Shown: positions 52,101 through 55,150 of the stretch, piece by piece
How the letters are laid out: every line of letters begins with the position of its first letter
Numbering within the stretch: the stretch's first letter is position 1
NCBI GenBank assembly: GCA_013396915.1
Contig: VWZL01005012.1
Coordinates: 131,522 to 195,521 of the forward strand
Length of the DNA stretch: 64,000 bases
Origin: Stercorarius parasiticus
Lineage: Eukaryota > Chordata > Aves > Charadriiformes > Stercorariidae
Direction of reading: 5' to 3'
Program-made: the position numbers and the translations under genes
Notes under the pieces: generated by a model
The model's database searches: none
What the model was told of the DNA's origin: nothing
What the model saw: the letters and a program-made list of their open reading frames with translations, nothing else

Positions 52101-52866
52101 GGACTTGGAGGGGATAAAATGAGTTGACAACTGATGAGTCCTGTCCTAGAGACACTGCAGGAAACTGTTGTTGGAAAAGAGGTGGGGAGTTGCTAAAGAA
52201 ATAGGGATTCCCAGGGAGTCTGCAGCACAAAATCAAAGAGTGGCCCAAAACACACAACTTGATCATCCTTAGCTGTAAGGCGCTGGTCGTGTGTTATCAT
52301 CCCTCCTGCTGAGCCGTGAAAAATCAGGTGTTGGAGAGGAGCCAAGCTGCCAGATTGTGCAGTCCAGTGAGAGGAGGATGGGCTGCTGTGCACTTTGTTT
52401 GCTGGCCAATCCCTAGATAATAAGTTCCCACGGCTGCTTTCCCAGCTTTCCCTTTTCTGTGGAGCATGTGTTATCCGATGGCATCAGAGGGACCTCTTTT
52501 CCCTCTCAGCTCTGTGTAACTAGCCAGGAAGCAATAACTCAGTAACAGACCTTCCTTTTACTTGTATCTGCATCTCTTGCATTAAAGGTCACGTTAATCC
52601 CCTTATCCGTAACTGTGCCTTTGTCCGCTGACTTAAACTGCGCAGTACTAACAGCTGTTCTCTCCCGTTATTCCATTATTGCAGATTTGTTGCGGATGTT
52701 TTTTGATTGCCTGTATGATGAGGAGGTAATATCGGAGGATGCCTTCTACAAGTGGGAGAGCAGCAAGGACCCAGCAGAGCAGAACGGGAAAGGAGTAGCA
52801 CTAAAATCTGTCACAGCATTCTTCACGTGGCTACGGGAGGCCGAAGAGGAGTCGGAGGATAATTAA
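1011..52866 (+). CDS. EIF4G3: EIF4G3 (eIF4GII), 25 coding exons, 5' end outside the window
   Basis: This gene encodes a cytoplasmic scaffold of translation initiation factor eIF4F, which bridges the cap-binding protein eIF4E, the helicase eIF4A, eIF3 and MNK kinases. The joined exons give 1411 residues ending at TAA 52864-52866. In order the protein has an acidic Pro-rich linker (1-433), the eIF4E motif YDREFLL (about 447-453), a basic linker, MIF4G (about 578-810), a hinge, MA3 (about 1037-1190) and W2 (about 1230-1411). Residues such as the start of MIF4G ([13 protein letters not shown]) and the tail [12 protein letters not shown] fit eIF4GII rather than eIF4GI or DAP5. Human eIF4GII has about 1585 residues, so only about 180 N-terminal residues are missing. 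All 24 introns are GT-AG and all phases agree. Exon numbers used here count from the first exon in the window. The paralogue assignment is recalled from the human protein, not searched. Confidence 0.97.
1114..6915 (+). other. EIF4G3 intron 1 (5.8 kb)
   Basis: It contains a sense CR1 3' end (5919-6053), homopolymer A runs near 1558 and 6600, a T run near 4868, and a GC-rich patch at about 2400-2600. Open frames here lack splice-site context or homology that I recognise. No other gene or RNA is supported. Confidence 0.8.
5919..6053 (+). mobile_element. CR1 LINE, 3'-end fragment, sense
   Basis: About 135 bp of the CR1 3' untranslated end. It runs from a TCCCTGGAGATGTTCAAGG-like segment through GTGTCCCTGCCCAGGGCAGG to CATTCTGTGAT, the family's characteristic terminus. 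It is strongly 5'-truncated, as is usual for CR1. It lies in the same orientation as the gene, about 860 bp upstream of exon 2. Confidence 0.93.
6916..7773 (+). CDS. EIF4G3: EIF4G3 exon 2 (large acidic/Pro-rich linker exon)
   Basis: This is the largest exon (858 nt) and encodes about 286 residues. It opens [19 protein letters not shown], contains the conserved island [13 protein letters not shown], then a Pro/Ser/Val/Ala-rich part, and ends acidic (EADGQPEES) before SSKSPVP. The family is poorly conserved here, and the linker lies between the PABP and eIF4E sites. The acceptor is CCCAG|AAGAG and the donor G|GTAAGC. Seven N (7502-7508) sit in the Pro run. The reading frame before and after them agrees, so the gap length is right modulo 3. 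Phase 1 on both sides, so the exon could be skipped or circularised without a frame change. Confidence 0.95.
7502..7508. other. Assembly gap (7 N) inside a coding poly-proline run
   Basis: Seven N lie inside a C-rich run of Pro codons in exon 2. The downstream conserved acidic segment stays in frame, so the true sequence should differ from 7 nt only by multiples of three. Confidence 0.95.
7774..15146 (+). other. EIF4G3 intron 2 (7.4 kb)
   Basis: The largest intron in the window. It holds a (TTTG)n microsatellite (9871-9910), T-rich runs near 9690 and 13949, and an A run near 9404. I see no CR1 copy, RNA gene or exon-like open frame with good splice sites. Confidence 0.75.
9871..9910. repeat. 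(TTTG)n microsatellite flanked by T runs
   Basis: A T run is followed by several TTTG units and then a further T run, about 40 bp in all. It is a typical simple repeat and likely polymorphic. Confidence 0.9.
15147..15235 (+). CDS. EIF4G3: EIF4G3 exon 3
   Basis: The exon encodes 30 residues counting the split codon. They include [15 protein letters not shown] and an acidic end (EEVTEAETE), matching the [12 protein letters not shown] island of human eIF4GII. The acceptor is TTGCAG|CCCAAA and the donor GAG|GTAAGA. It enters in phase 1 and leaves in phase 0. The Trp/Lys island is the best conserved part of the linker before the eIF4E site. A CR1 copy lies about 275 bp downstream. Confidence 0.96.
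15236..17492 (+). other. EIF4G3 intron 3 (2.3 kb)
   Basis: It contains an antisense CR1 fragment at 15509-15933. The rest is unremarkable unique sequence with no supported exon. Confidence 0.8.
15509..15933 (-). mobile_element. CR1 LINE fragment, antisense
   Basis: About 425 bp. It begins with the reverse complement of the CR1 3' terminus (ATAGAATCACAGAATGG) and runs through CCCTGCCCTGGGCAGGGACA and CACAGCTTCTCTGGGCAGCC to CTCCAGCCCT, where the 5' truncation falls. It is nearly the same as the copy at 28581-29002, including the truncation point. The open frames inside it are shadows of CR1 untranslated sequence, not genes. Confidence 0.95.
17493..17742 (+). CDS. EIF4G3: EIF4G3 exon 4 (acidic linker)
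   Basis: The exon encodes about 83 residues: [19 protein letters not shown], then [19 protein letters not shown] and [19 protein letters not shown], ending YQYKP plus one base. It matches the eIF4GII acidic segment just before the eIF4E site. The acceptor is GCTTCAG|CCTAAA and the donor CCAG|GTAAAT. It enters in phase 0 and leaves in phase 1. The residues before the donor differ from the human VTFPFKPE, as expected in a fast-evolving linker. Confidence 0.96.
17743..20246 (+). other. EIF4G3 intron 4 (2.5 kb)
   Basis: It holds a nested AT-rich direct and inverted repeat (18075-18121). No CR1 copy or other gene is recognised. Confidence 0.75.
18075..18121. repeat. AT-rich direct/inverted repeat, hairpin-forming
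   Basis: A 16-bp motif ATTCTTAAATAAGAGA occurs at 18075-18090 and 18106-18121. Between them TCTCTTATT (18100-18108) pairs perfectly with AATAAGAGA of either copy, so two mutually exclusive 9-bp hairpins are possible. Confidence 0.85.
20247..20380 (+). CDS. EIF4G3: EIF4G3 exon 5 (eIF4E-binding motif)
   Basis: The exon encodes [20 protein letters not shown], then [20 protein letters not shown] and VVLDK. YDREFLL is the canonical YxxxxL-phi motif that docks eIF4G on the dorsal face of eIF4E. The following Leu/Phe stretch is the family's second contact region. The acceptor is TTATAG|AGCAGT. The canonical donor is AAG|GTCAGA after 20380, as in human (DK followed by xNQPK). A second in-frame donor lies at 20405. 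It enters in phase 1 and leaves in phase 0. Confidence 0.96.
20381..20404 (+). CDS. EIF4G3: Possible 24-nt extension of exon 5 via alternative donor
   Basis: If the donor CAG|GTGCGT at 20405 is used instead of AAG|GTCAGA at 20381, eight codons (VRGEPIKQ) are added in frame, followed by VNQPK of exon 6. There is no stop and the phase is kept. The downstream donor matches the consensus at least as well as the upstream one. Usage is inferred from sequence only. Confidence 0.4.
20405..21604 (+). other. EIF4G3 intron 5 (about 1.2 kb)
   Basis: It contains an exact 60-bp direct duplication around one N (21085-21227). Nothing else is recognised. Confidence 0.8.
21085..21227. repeat. Exact 60-bp direct duplication with an intervening N
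   Basis: Copies at 21085-21144 and 21168-21227 are identical over 60 bp. The 23 bp between them end in a single N (21167). The pattern suggests two contig ends that overlap but were not merged. Confidence 0.9.
21605..21730 (+). CDS. EIF4G3: EIF4G3 exon 6
   Basis: The exon encodes 42 residues: [20 protein letters not shown], then [20 protein letters not shown] and GS. It corresponds to the conserved linker just after the eIF4E site (human INQPKLPMRTLDP). The acceptor is GATGCAG|GTCAAC and the donor AGT|GTGAGT. Phase 0 on both sides. The end is two residues longer than the human GGRGVP. Confidence 0.96.
22829..23222. repeat. Long imperfect inverted repeat (about 175-bp arms)
   Basis: Outer arms 22829-22853 and 23198-23222 pair over 25 bp with one mismatch. 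A middle block, 22892-22905 with 23154-23167, pairs perfectly over 14 bp. The inner block 22984-23001 with 23052-23069 pairs over 18 bp with one mismatch. The loop is about 50 nt. Stretches between these blocks are diverged, with small indels. It could be a foldback mobile element or an inverted duplication. I do not recognise a repeat family. Confidence 0.85.
22839..22949 (+). CDS. Candidate cassette exon, 37 codons, unverified
   Basis: A C/T-rich tract and TTTCCACAG precede 22839, and the donor GGG|GTAAGC follows 22949. The 111 nt are open in the frame set by exon 6 (phase 0) and would insert 37 residues starting [10 protein letters not shown] and ending LRNLPIG. The length is a multiple of three. 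However, the segment is one arm of an inverted repeat, is rich in Cys and Pro, and has no counterpart in the human protein that I recall. It may be a fortuitous or exonised sequence. Confidence 0.25.
25498..25559. repeat. Tandem 31-bp repeat, each unit a 6-bp hairpin
   Basis: Two 31-bp units (25498-25528, 25529-25559) differ at three positions. Each contains GTTGTC, a 4-nt pyrimidine loop and GACAAC, forming two identical stems in tandem. Confidence 0.9.
26841..27011 (+). CDS. EIF4G3: EIF4G3 exon 7 (basic linker before MIF4G)
   Basis: The exon encodes 57 residues: [20 protein letters not shown], then [20 protein letters not shown] and [17 protein letters not shown]. It is very close to human eIF4GII, with Cys in place of Ser in ITVSV. 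The Arg-rich part is the RNA-binding linker. The acceptor is GTCCTAG|TTGTTG and the donor CAG|GTGAGA. Phase 0 on both sides, so adding or skipping upstream symmetric segments keeps the frame. Confidence 0.98.
27012..27992 (+). other. EIF4G3 intron 7 (1.0 kb)
   Basis: On the + strand nothing is recognised. On the minus strand there is an exon-like open frame (27605-27359) with an acceptor-like T tract upstream and AATAAA downstream, listed separately. Confidence 0.75.
27359..27605 (-). CDS. Antisense exon-like open frame, product unknown
   Basis: Read on the minus strand, a long T run and CCCTAG, a good 3' splice site, end at 27606. An open frame then runs about 81 codons to TAG at 27361-27359, including [20 protein letters not shown] and [13 protein letters not shown]. 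An AATAAA lies at 27171-27166, followed by an A-rich stretch. The composition is protein-like, but I recognise no family. It could be a terminal exon of an antisense transcript, a retrocopy remnant or chance. Confidence 0.2.
27993..28190 (+). CDS. EIF4G3: EIF4G3 exon 8 (start of MIF4G)
   Basis: The exon encodes 66 residues starting [20 protein letters not shown], with [20 protein letters not shown] and [13 protein letters not shown]. These are the first helices of the MIF4G HEAT domain, which binds eIF4A and RNA. The acceptor is TCCTTTAG|GAGCTG and the donor ACG|GTAAGA. Phase 0 on both sides. It is nearly identical to human eIF4GII. Confidence 0.98.
28191..29331 (+). other. EIF4G3 intron 8 (1.1 kb)
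   Basis: It contains an antisense CR1 fragment at 28581-29002. The remaining sequence shows no exon or RNA gene. Confidence 0.8.
28581..29002 (-). mobile_element. CR1 LINE fragment, antisense
   Basis: About 420 bp, from AGAATCACAGAATGGTTCGG at the CR1 3' end to CTCCAGCCCT at the truncation. It shares almost every base with the copy at 15509-15933, with few differences and a deletion or two. It lies within an intron, opposite to the gene. No clear target-site duplication is visible. Confidence 0.95.
29332..29478 (+). CDS. EIF4G3: EIF4G3 exon 9 (MIF4G)
   Basis: The exon encodes 49 residues: [20 protein letters not shown], then [20 protein letters not shown] and QKELEAATT. It covers the middle HEAT repeats of MIF4G. 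The acceptor is TCCTACAG|CTGAAA and the donor ACT|GTAAGT, a perfect consensus. Phase 0 on both sides. The next intron is only 295 nt. Confidence 0.98.
29774..30010 (+). CDS. EIF4G3: EIF4G3 exon 10 (MIF4G core)
   Basis: The exon encodes 79 residues with the most conserved MIF4G core: [40 protein letters not shown] and [20 protein letters not shown]. This is the surface that contacts eIF4A and is essentially invariant in vertebrate eIF4G proteins. The acceptor is TTTAACAG|CCAGAG and the donor AAG|GTAGGG. Phase 0 on both sides. Confidence 0.99.
30011..32281 (+). other. EIF4G3 intron 10 (2.3 kb)
   Basis: Unique intronic sequence. Short open frames have no recognisable homology. I see no repeat family, RNA gene or extra exon. 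Confidence 0.75.
32282..32386 (+). CDS. EIF4G3: EIF4G3 exon 11 (end of MIF4G)
   Basis: The exon encodes 35 residues: [20 protein letters not shown] and [15 protein letters not shown], the last MIF4G helices. The acceptor is TTGTGTAG|CCTCGT and the donor CTG|GTAGGT. Phase 0 on both sides. It is identical or almost so to human eIF4GII. Confidence 0.98.
32387..34151 (+). other. EIF4G3 intron 11 (1.8 kb)
   Basis: Unique sequence. The stretch at about 33050-33560 is rich in TGCAG and GTG words but shows no clear repeat unit. No exon or RNA gene is supported. Confidence 0.7.
34152..34284 (+). CDS. EIF4G3: EIF4G3 exon 12 (after MIF4G)
   Basis: The exon encodes 44 residues plus one base: [20 protein letters not shown], then [20 protein letters not shown] and KRRP. 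It closes MIF4G and starts the charged helical segment toward the hinge. The acceptor is TTCCTAG|TGCAAC and the donor CCGG|GTAAAG. It enters in phase 0 and leaves in phase 1. Confidence 0.98.
34285..35409 (+). other. EIF4G3 intron 12 (1.1 kb)
   Basis: It has a small tandem duplication of a 21-bp unit at 34623-34661 (AGCATCTAATTTCAAGAG twice). Nothing else is recognised. Confidence 0.75.
35410..35504 (+). CDS. EIF4G3: EIF4G3 exon 13 (hinge)
   Basis: With the split Gly codon the exon encodes [20 protein letters not shown] and [12 protein letters not shown]. The VDEGGWNTV motif is a signature of the eIF4G hinge between MIF4G and MA3, a region tied to eIF3 and regulatory binding in the family. 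The acceptor is GTGGCAG|GTGTCC and the donor AAG|GTAGGT. It leaves in phase 0. Confidence 0.98.
35505..37118 (+). other. EIF4G3 intron 13 (1.6 kb)
   Basis: Unique intronic sequence. A 129-codon open frame at 36346-36735 has no ATG at its start and no recognisable domain, so I do not call it. Confidence 0.7.
37119..37212 (+). CDS. EIF4G3: EIF4G3 exon 14 (hinge)
   Basis: The exon encodes [20 protein letters not shown] and [11 protein letters not shown] plus one base. [13 protein letters not shown] is shared by eIF4GI and eIF4GII hinges. The acceptor is TTTTACAG|CCCACA and the donor TGG|GTAAGT. It enters in phase 0 and leaves in phase 1. The next intron is short (254 nt). Confidence 0.97.
37467..37584 (+). 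CDS. EIF4G3: EIF4G3 exon 15 (Ser-rich hinge)
   Basis: The exon encodes [20 protein letters not shown], then [19 protein letters not shown] plus two bases. LNRFSALQ is conserved across eIF4G proteins. The Ser/Ala run differs from human (PAPSGSTPSTP). The acceptor is TCTCCCAG|ACTCCT and the donor TAG|GTAAGC. It enters in phase 1 and leaves in phase 2. Confidence 0.96.
37585..38810 (+). other. EIF4G3 intron 15 (1.2 kb)
   Basis: Unique, moderately AT-rich intronic sequence. No repeat family, exon or RNA gene is recognised. Confidence 0.75.
38811..39034 (+). CDS. EIF4G3: EIF4G3 exon 16 (hinge before MA3)
   Basis: The exon encodes [20 protein letters not shown], then [40 protein letters not shown] and [15 protein letters not shown]. 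It is charged and helical, and close to human eIF4GII with scattered substitutions (for example an extra Leu in KELLLDN). The acceptor is TTCGCAG|TCGCGG and the donor TCTG|GTAAGC. It enters in phase 2 and leaves in phase 1. Confidence 0.97.
39035..40155 (+). other. EIF4G3 intron 16 (1.1 kb)
   Basis: Unique intronic sequence with no recognised repeat, exon or RNA gene. Confidence 0.75.
40156..40271 (+). CDS. EIF4G3: EIF4G3 exon 17 (start of MA3)
   Basis: The exon encodes [20 protein letters not shown], then [19 protein letters not shown]. [24 protein letters not shown] opens the MA3 domain, the second eIF4A-binding module. Here Cys replaces the Ser of human RKSKSII. The Ala/Pro-rich start is more diverged. 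The acceptor is CTACCAG|CCAAGC and the donor AAG|GTAAGC. It enters in phase 1 and leaves in phase 0. Confidence 0.97.
40272..42477 (+). other. EIF4G3 intron 17 (2.2 kb)
   Basis: It contains a (TTGGC)n triplet at about 42060-42076 and an (ATT)6 microsatellite at 42214-42231. Nothing else is recognised. Confidence 0.75.
42214..42231. repeat. (ATT)6 microsatellite
   Basis: Six perfect ATT units lie in intron 17. Confidence 0.95.
42478..42650 (+). CDS. EIF4G3: EIF4G3 exon 18 (MA3)
   Basis: The exon encodes 57 residues plus two bases: [20 protein letters not shown], then [20 protein letters not shown] and [17 protein letters not shown]. It is the central MA3 repeat. The acceptor is TTGAACAG|GAAGCG. 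The donor AAGGG|GTTTGT is weak at +4. The alternative reading through the donor hits a stop within a few codons. It enters in phase 0 and leaves in phase 2. Confidence 0.97.
42651..44797 (+). other. EIF4G3 intron 18 (2.1 kb)
   Basis: Unique intronic sequence, AT-rich around 42790-42960. No exon, RNA gene or repeat family is recognised. Confidence 0.75.
44798..44923 (+). CDS. EIF4G3: EIF4G3 exon 19 (MA3)
   Basis: With the split Gly the exon encodes [20 protein letters not shown], then [20 protein letters not shown] and [18 protein letters not shown] is a family signature in the second MA3 repeat. The acceptor is CTTTTAAAG|TTTTTC. AAAG instead of CAG or TAG is unusual, but phase and homology fix it. 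The donor is CA|GTAAGG. It enters and leaves in phase 2. Confidence 0.97.
44924..45790 (+). other. EIF4G3 intron 19 (0.9 kb)
   Basis: It holds a perfect tandem duplication of a 23-bp unit (45455-45500), each copy containing a donor-like GTAAGT. Nothing else is recognised. Confidence 0.8.
45455..45500. repeat. Perfect 2 x 23-bp tandem duplication
   Basis: Units at 45455-45477 and 45478-45500 are identical and read CCCTTTTCCTGTAAGTAGCA plus TAT. Each carries CTGTAAGT, a near-consensus 5' splice site that is apparently unused. Confidence 0.92.
45791..45872 (+). CDS. EIF4G3: EIF4G3 exon 20 (end of MA3)
   Basis: With the split Gln the exon encodes [20 protein letters not shown], then LHLLCKQM. 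It is close to human eIF4GII ([19 protein letters not shown]). The acceptor is CATTCTAG|AGAATT and the donor ATG|GTAAGT, a full consensus. It enters in phase 2 and leaves in phase 0. Confidence 0.97.
45873..47676 (+). other. EIF4G3 intron 20 (1.8 kb)
   Basis: Unique intronic sequence with T-rich runs near 46053, 46440 and 46525. No exon, RNA gene or repeat family is recognised. Confidence 0.75.
47677..47775 (+). CDS. EIF4G3: EIF4G3 exon 21
   Basis: The exon encodes 33 residues: [20 protein letters not shown], then [13 protein letters not shown]. It matches the segment between MA3 and W2. The acceptor is GTTTTAG|AGCCAT and the donor CAA|GTGAGT. Phase 0 on both sides. Confidence 0.97.
47776..48715 (+). 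other. EIF4G3 intron 21 (0.9 kb)
   Basis: Unique intronic sequence. No exon, RNA gene or repeat family is recognised. Confidence 0.75.
48716..48862 (+). CDS. EIF4G3: EIF4G3 exon 22 (start of W2)
   Basis: The exon encodes 49 residues: [20 protein letters not shown], then [20 protein letters not shown] and DEQIFDWVE. The acidic Ser-rich part is a variable linker. From [13 protein letters not shown] it enters the W2 HEAT domain. The acceptor is TGTTGCAG|AAGTTG and the donor GAG|GTACAA, weak at +4 and +6. Phase 0 on both sides. Confidence 0.97.
48863..50032 (+). other. EIF4G3 intron 22 (1.2 kb)
   Basis: Unique intronic sequence with a short A-rich run near 49330-49355. An antisense open frame at 49523-49999 has no recognisable domain. 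Confidence 0.75.
50033..50114 (+). CDS. EIF4G3: EIF4G3 exon 23 (W2)
   Basis: The exon encodes [20 protein letters not shown], then VCKAAII plus one base. It is a central W2 helix pair. The acceptor is GATTTCAG|GCTAAT and the donor ATAG|GTGAGT. It enters in phase 0 and leaves in phase 1. Confidence 0.98.
50115..51548 (+). other. EIF4G3 intron 23 (1.4 kb)
   Basis: Unique intronic sequence. No exon, RNA gene or repeat family is recognised. Confidence 0.75.
51549..51695 (+). CDS. EIF4G3: EIF4G3 exon 24 (W2)
   Basis: With split codons the exon encodes [20 protein letters not shown], then [20 protein letters not shown] and [18 protein letters not shown] is a W2 signature. Pro replaces the Ala of human eIF4GII before NLLRMFF, as in eIF4GI. 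The acceptor is TCCCCTCAG|CGGACT and the donor CTA|GTAAGT. Phase 1 on both sides. Confidence 0.98.
51696..52684 (+). other. EIF4G3 intron 24 (1.0 kb)
   Basis: Unique intronic sequence. No exon, RNA gene or repeat family is recognised. Confidence 0.75.
52685..52866 (+). CDS. EIF4G3: EIF4G3 exon 25 (W2 C-terminus and stop)
   Basis: The exon encodes [20 protein letters not shown], then [20 protein letters not shown] and [20 protein letters not shown], followed by TAA. The aromatic/acidic boxes (DAFYKWE and [11 protein letters not shown]) are the W2 features bound by MNK1/2. The acceptor is TATTGCAG|ATTTGT. The tail equals human eIF4GII as I recall it. eIF4GI ends EESDHN instead. Confidence 0.99.
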
Positions 52867-53360
52867 AACTTAAAATACAGAGGAAAAAAAAAAAAAAGAA
52901 ACACTTTAAGTATTTTTTTAAAAAGTTTCACGTCTTCGCCAATCACAGTGCAGCAAGGCCAATTCTCGCGCAGACCCCCCCTTCCCCCACACATGCACGA
53001 GTGGGAGAGGTAAAAATAGAGAAACACAAAGGTGATCATGGAGGAAAAAAGGTACTTGAAAAAAAAAAAAGTAAACGTCAAAGCTGAGGGCGGGAGCACT
53101 AAACCAAAATACATGTATTATTTATAGAAAATATTTTCTGTTTTAATCTTTTTTTTCTTTTCTTTTTAAACAAGGACTCATACTTACAAAAACACGAAGC
53201 GAAACAAATCTGTTTAGCAAAAAAAAAAAAGTTGAAAACTTTTAATTTATTATTTTAAGGACTGCAAATGCCAGTGTAATTTTTAAATTTGCAGTTTCTG
53301 TAAACAAATTGTATAATAGAACAAAAGCAGAGAAATAAATTTCCCTCCCCTTCATATGCA
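52867..53360 (+). other. EIF4G3: EIF4G3 3' UTR, proximal part
   Basis: Sequence after the stop is A/T-rich with several A runs (near 52883, 53059 and 53220). It leads to AATAAA at 53334, with a GT-rich stretch (CAGTTTTGTTTC) about 30 nt further on, fitting a cleavage site near 53350-53365. The exact end cannot be fixed from sequence. Confidence 0.75.
53334..53339 (+). promoter_or_regulatory. EIF4G3: Poly(A) signal AATAAA, likely main
   Basis: Canonical hexamer about 470 nt after the stop, followed within 40 nt by a GT-rich element. Confidence 0.75.
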
Positions 53361-53755
53361 CCTCAGTTTTGTTTCAAAGCATGATAAATAGACTAAACTT
53401 TCAAGGGGGTTGGGGTAAGCTAGATGAGGAAGAGATCAAATTTTTTTTTTAATTGTCATCAGATTTTTCTGCCTGCCTCTCAGCTTGCTTCAGAAATTAA
53501 AAAAGAAAATAGTAATCAAAACGTACATAACCTTGGAACGGAAGGAAATGCATTTGAGAAAACCGCTGTGGACCAGAGTGCTCCGAAAATAACTCATTCA
53601 AAACAGTGCTACCCTGGGAAAAAAGTACTAGCGATACTTTCAGAACCTTTAGAGCAACTTTAAGGCTTGTAAATACATAGAACAAATATTTAAAAAAAAG
53701 AAAAAAGAAATTGACTCAATACTATTTCTTTTCACTTTCAAAATATAAAGAACAA

Positions 53756-53761
53756 AATAAA
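53756..53761 (+). promoter_or_regulatory. EIF4G3: Second poly(A) signal AATAAA
   Basis: A further canonical hexamer about 890 nt after the stop. Use of it would give a longer 3' UTR. Further AATAAA words occur at 54374 and 55115 but are less convincing. Confidence 0.45.
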
Positions 53762-55150
53762 GACAAACATTGCAAGTTTAAAAGAAAGTAAAACGACTTC
53801 TCCTTTGACAGCTGCTGAATGTGTGCACCATTTCTGAGCGGTGCTGGCTTCCTTTTCATTGCGTAGGTCCTCGGTTCCAAATTGTGTACATATAGTGTGT
53901 GTATGTATGTGTGTCTACCAAAAAAGAGGGGTGAGAGCAATTGTTNNNNNNNNNNAAAAAAAAAAAAAAAAAGAAAAAAAAAACCACCAAGGGGGTTGCT
54001 GCTTGGGAGACCTTTTCTGCAGAGAGAACTTAATGGCCGATGAGCAGCTGGGCTGCTGTACCGTGTGGGTGCGTTTGGTTCCCAGCATGTTGCTGCGAGG
54101 CTGGGAGACAACCTCGGGGGCATTCGGTGCCCAGTCCATGCTCGTTTTTTCCAGCCGTGTGGCTGCGGTGTCTCTGTGTGACTTGAATCGGTGGCATTGT
54201 CCTGGGGACTTGAGACCCTGGTAGCTGTGGAGGTTGCAGCCGCTCAAGGAGAGAACCGACAGCCCTTCGCCATGGCTTGTGCGTCCAGTCCATTGTCATC
54301 CAGCTTCTGCCACTGCCCTTCGCATCTGCCGGTTGCCTTGCTGTGCCGGAACCCACAGACCCGTGCGGGTGAAAATAAAAGCGCCCTACACGAGTCAAGA
54401 GGTGGAACAAGTGCTGCGATGCTCTTCCAGCTCTGCCCACCCCGTGATGGTGTCCAAAGCCTGAGTGCTGCCCGGGTACAGATTAACAGTGGTCGTTTTG
54501 GAGTGCAGTCGGAGCACGTGTTTTCTTCGTGCCCGAAGGGACCTCGACTGCACCCCGATGCTAGGCAGTCCTCCAAACTGAGCTGCTGCTGAGTACATTA
54601 AGTCTCTTGGGTGTCTCTCTTCAACAACCAAAGATGACCTGCTGGCTCTCACTGTGAAGAAGCATCTACCATAACACAGTCTACAAAGTTTGTGAAGCCC
54701 TAAAAATGTAGTTTGTGAACTGCGGTCTGCGGACCATGAGTAACCTGTGGAGCATTTGCTGGTGGTCTGTGCAGCACTAGCTGCTCACATGATGCTGTCT
54801 TTTTCTTTCCAGCTGCTAAATCACTTCTTATTTTTAAAAAAAAAAAAAAAAAAAAAAAGGGAAAAAAAGGAAAAAGGTTACAAATACATTAAATACTTTC
54901 CTAATCTTACTTTTACATGTAAACAATTGCTGTACTTGCATAAGGATGTTATTTGATCACCAAGGGGAAGGGAGGAGGGTGCCTGGTTGTGGCTGGAGAT
55001 GACCACGAGACACTTTCCCTAGTAACATGTGTTCCACGCCATGAATCTGAGCTAGAGAATCCATGGCCTAAAACACTAGAGCATTGTTTGTTGTTTTTTT
55101 TTTTTTTTAGTAACAATAAAACACTTTTCTCTGTTTTGTTAAAAAAAAAA
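53762..55150. other. Downstream flank with an N gap and A/T runs
   Basis: It contains a 10-N gap (53946-53955) next to an A-rich run, a TG-rich microsatellite (about 53891-53920), a 23-A run (54836-54858) and a T run near 55094. It may include distal 3' UTR. No coding gene is recognised. Confidence 0.65.
53946..53955. other. Assembly gap (10 N)
   Basis: Ten N directly before an A-rich homopolymer, a usual place for a sequencing gap. Confidence 0.98.

Noticed and set aside
54836..54858. 23-A run as the tail of a processed retrocopy
   Set aside because: No coding or mRNA-like sequence I recognise lies directly upstream. It is simply a homopolymer.
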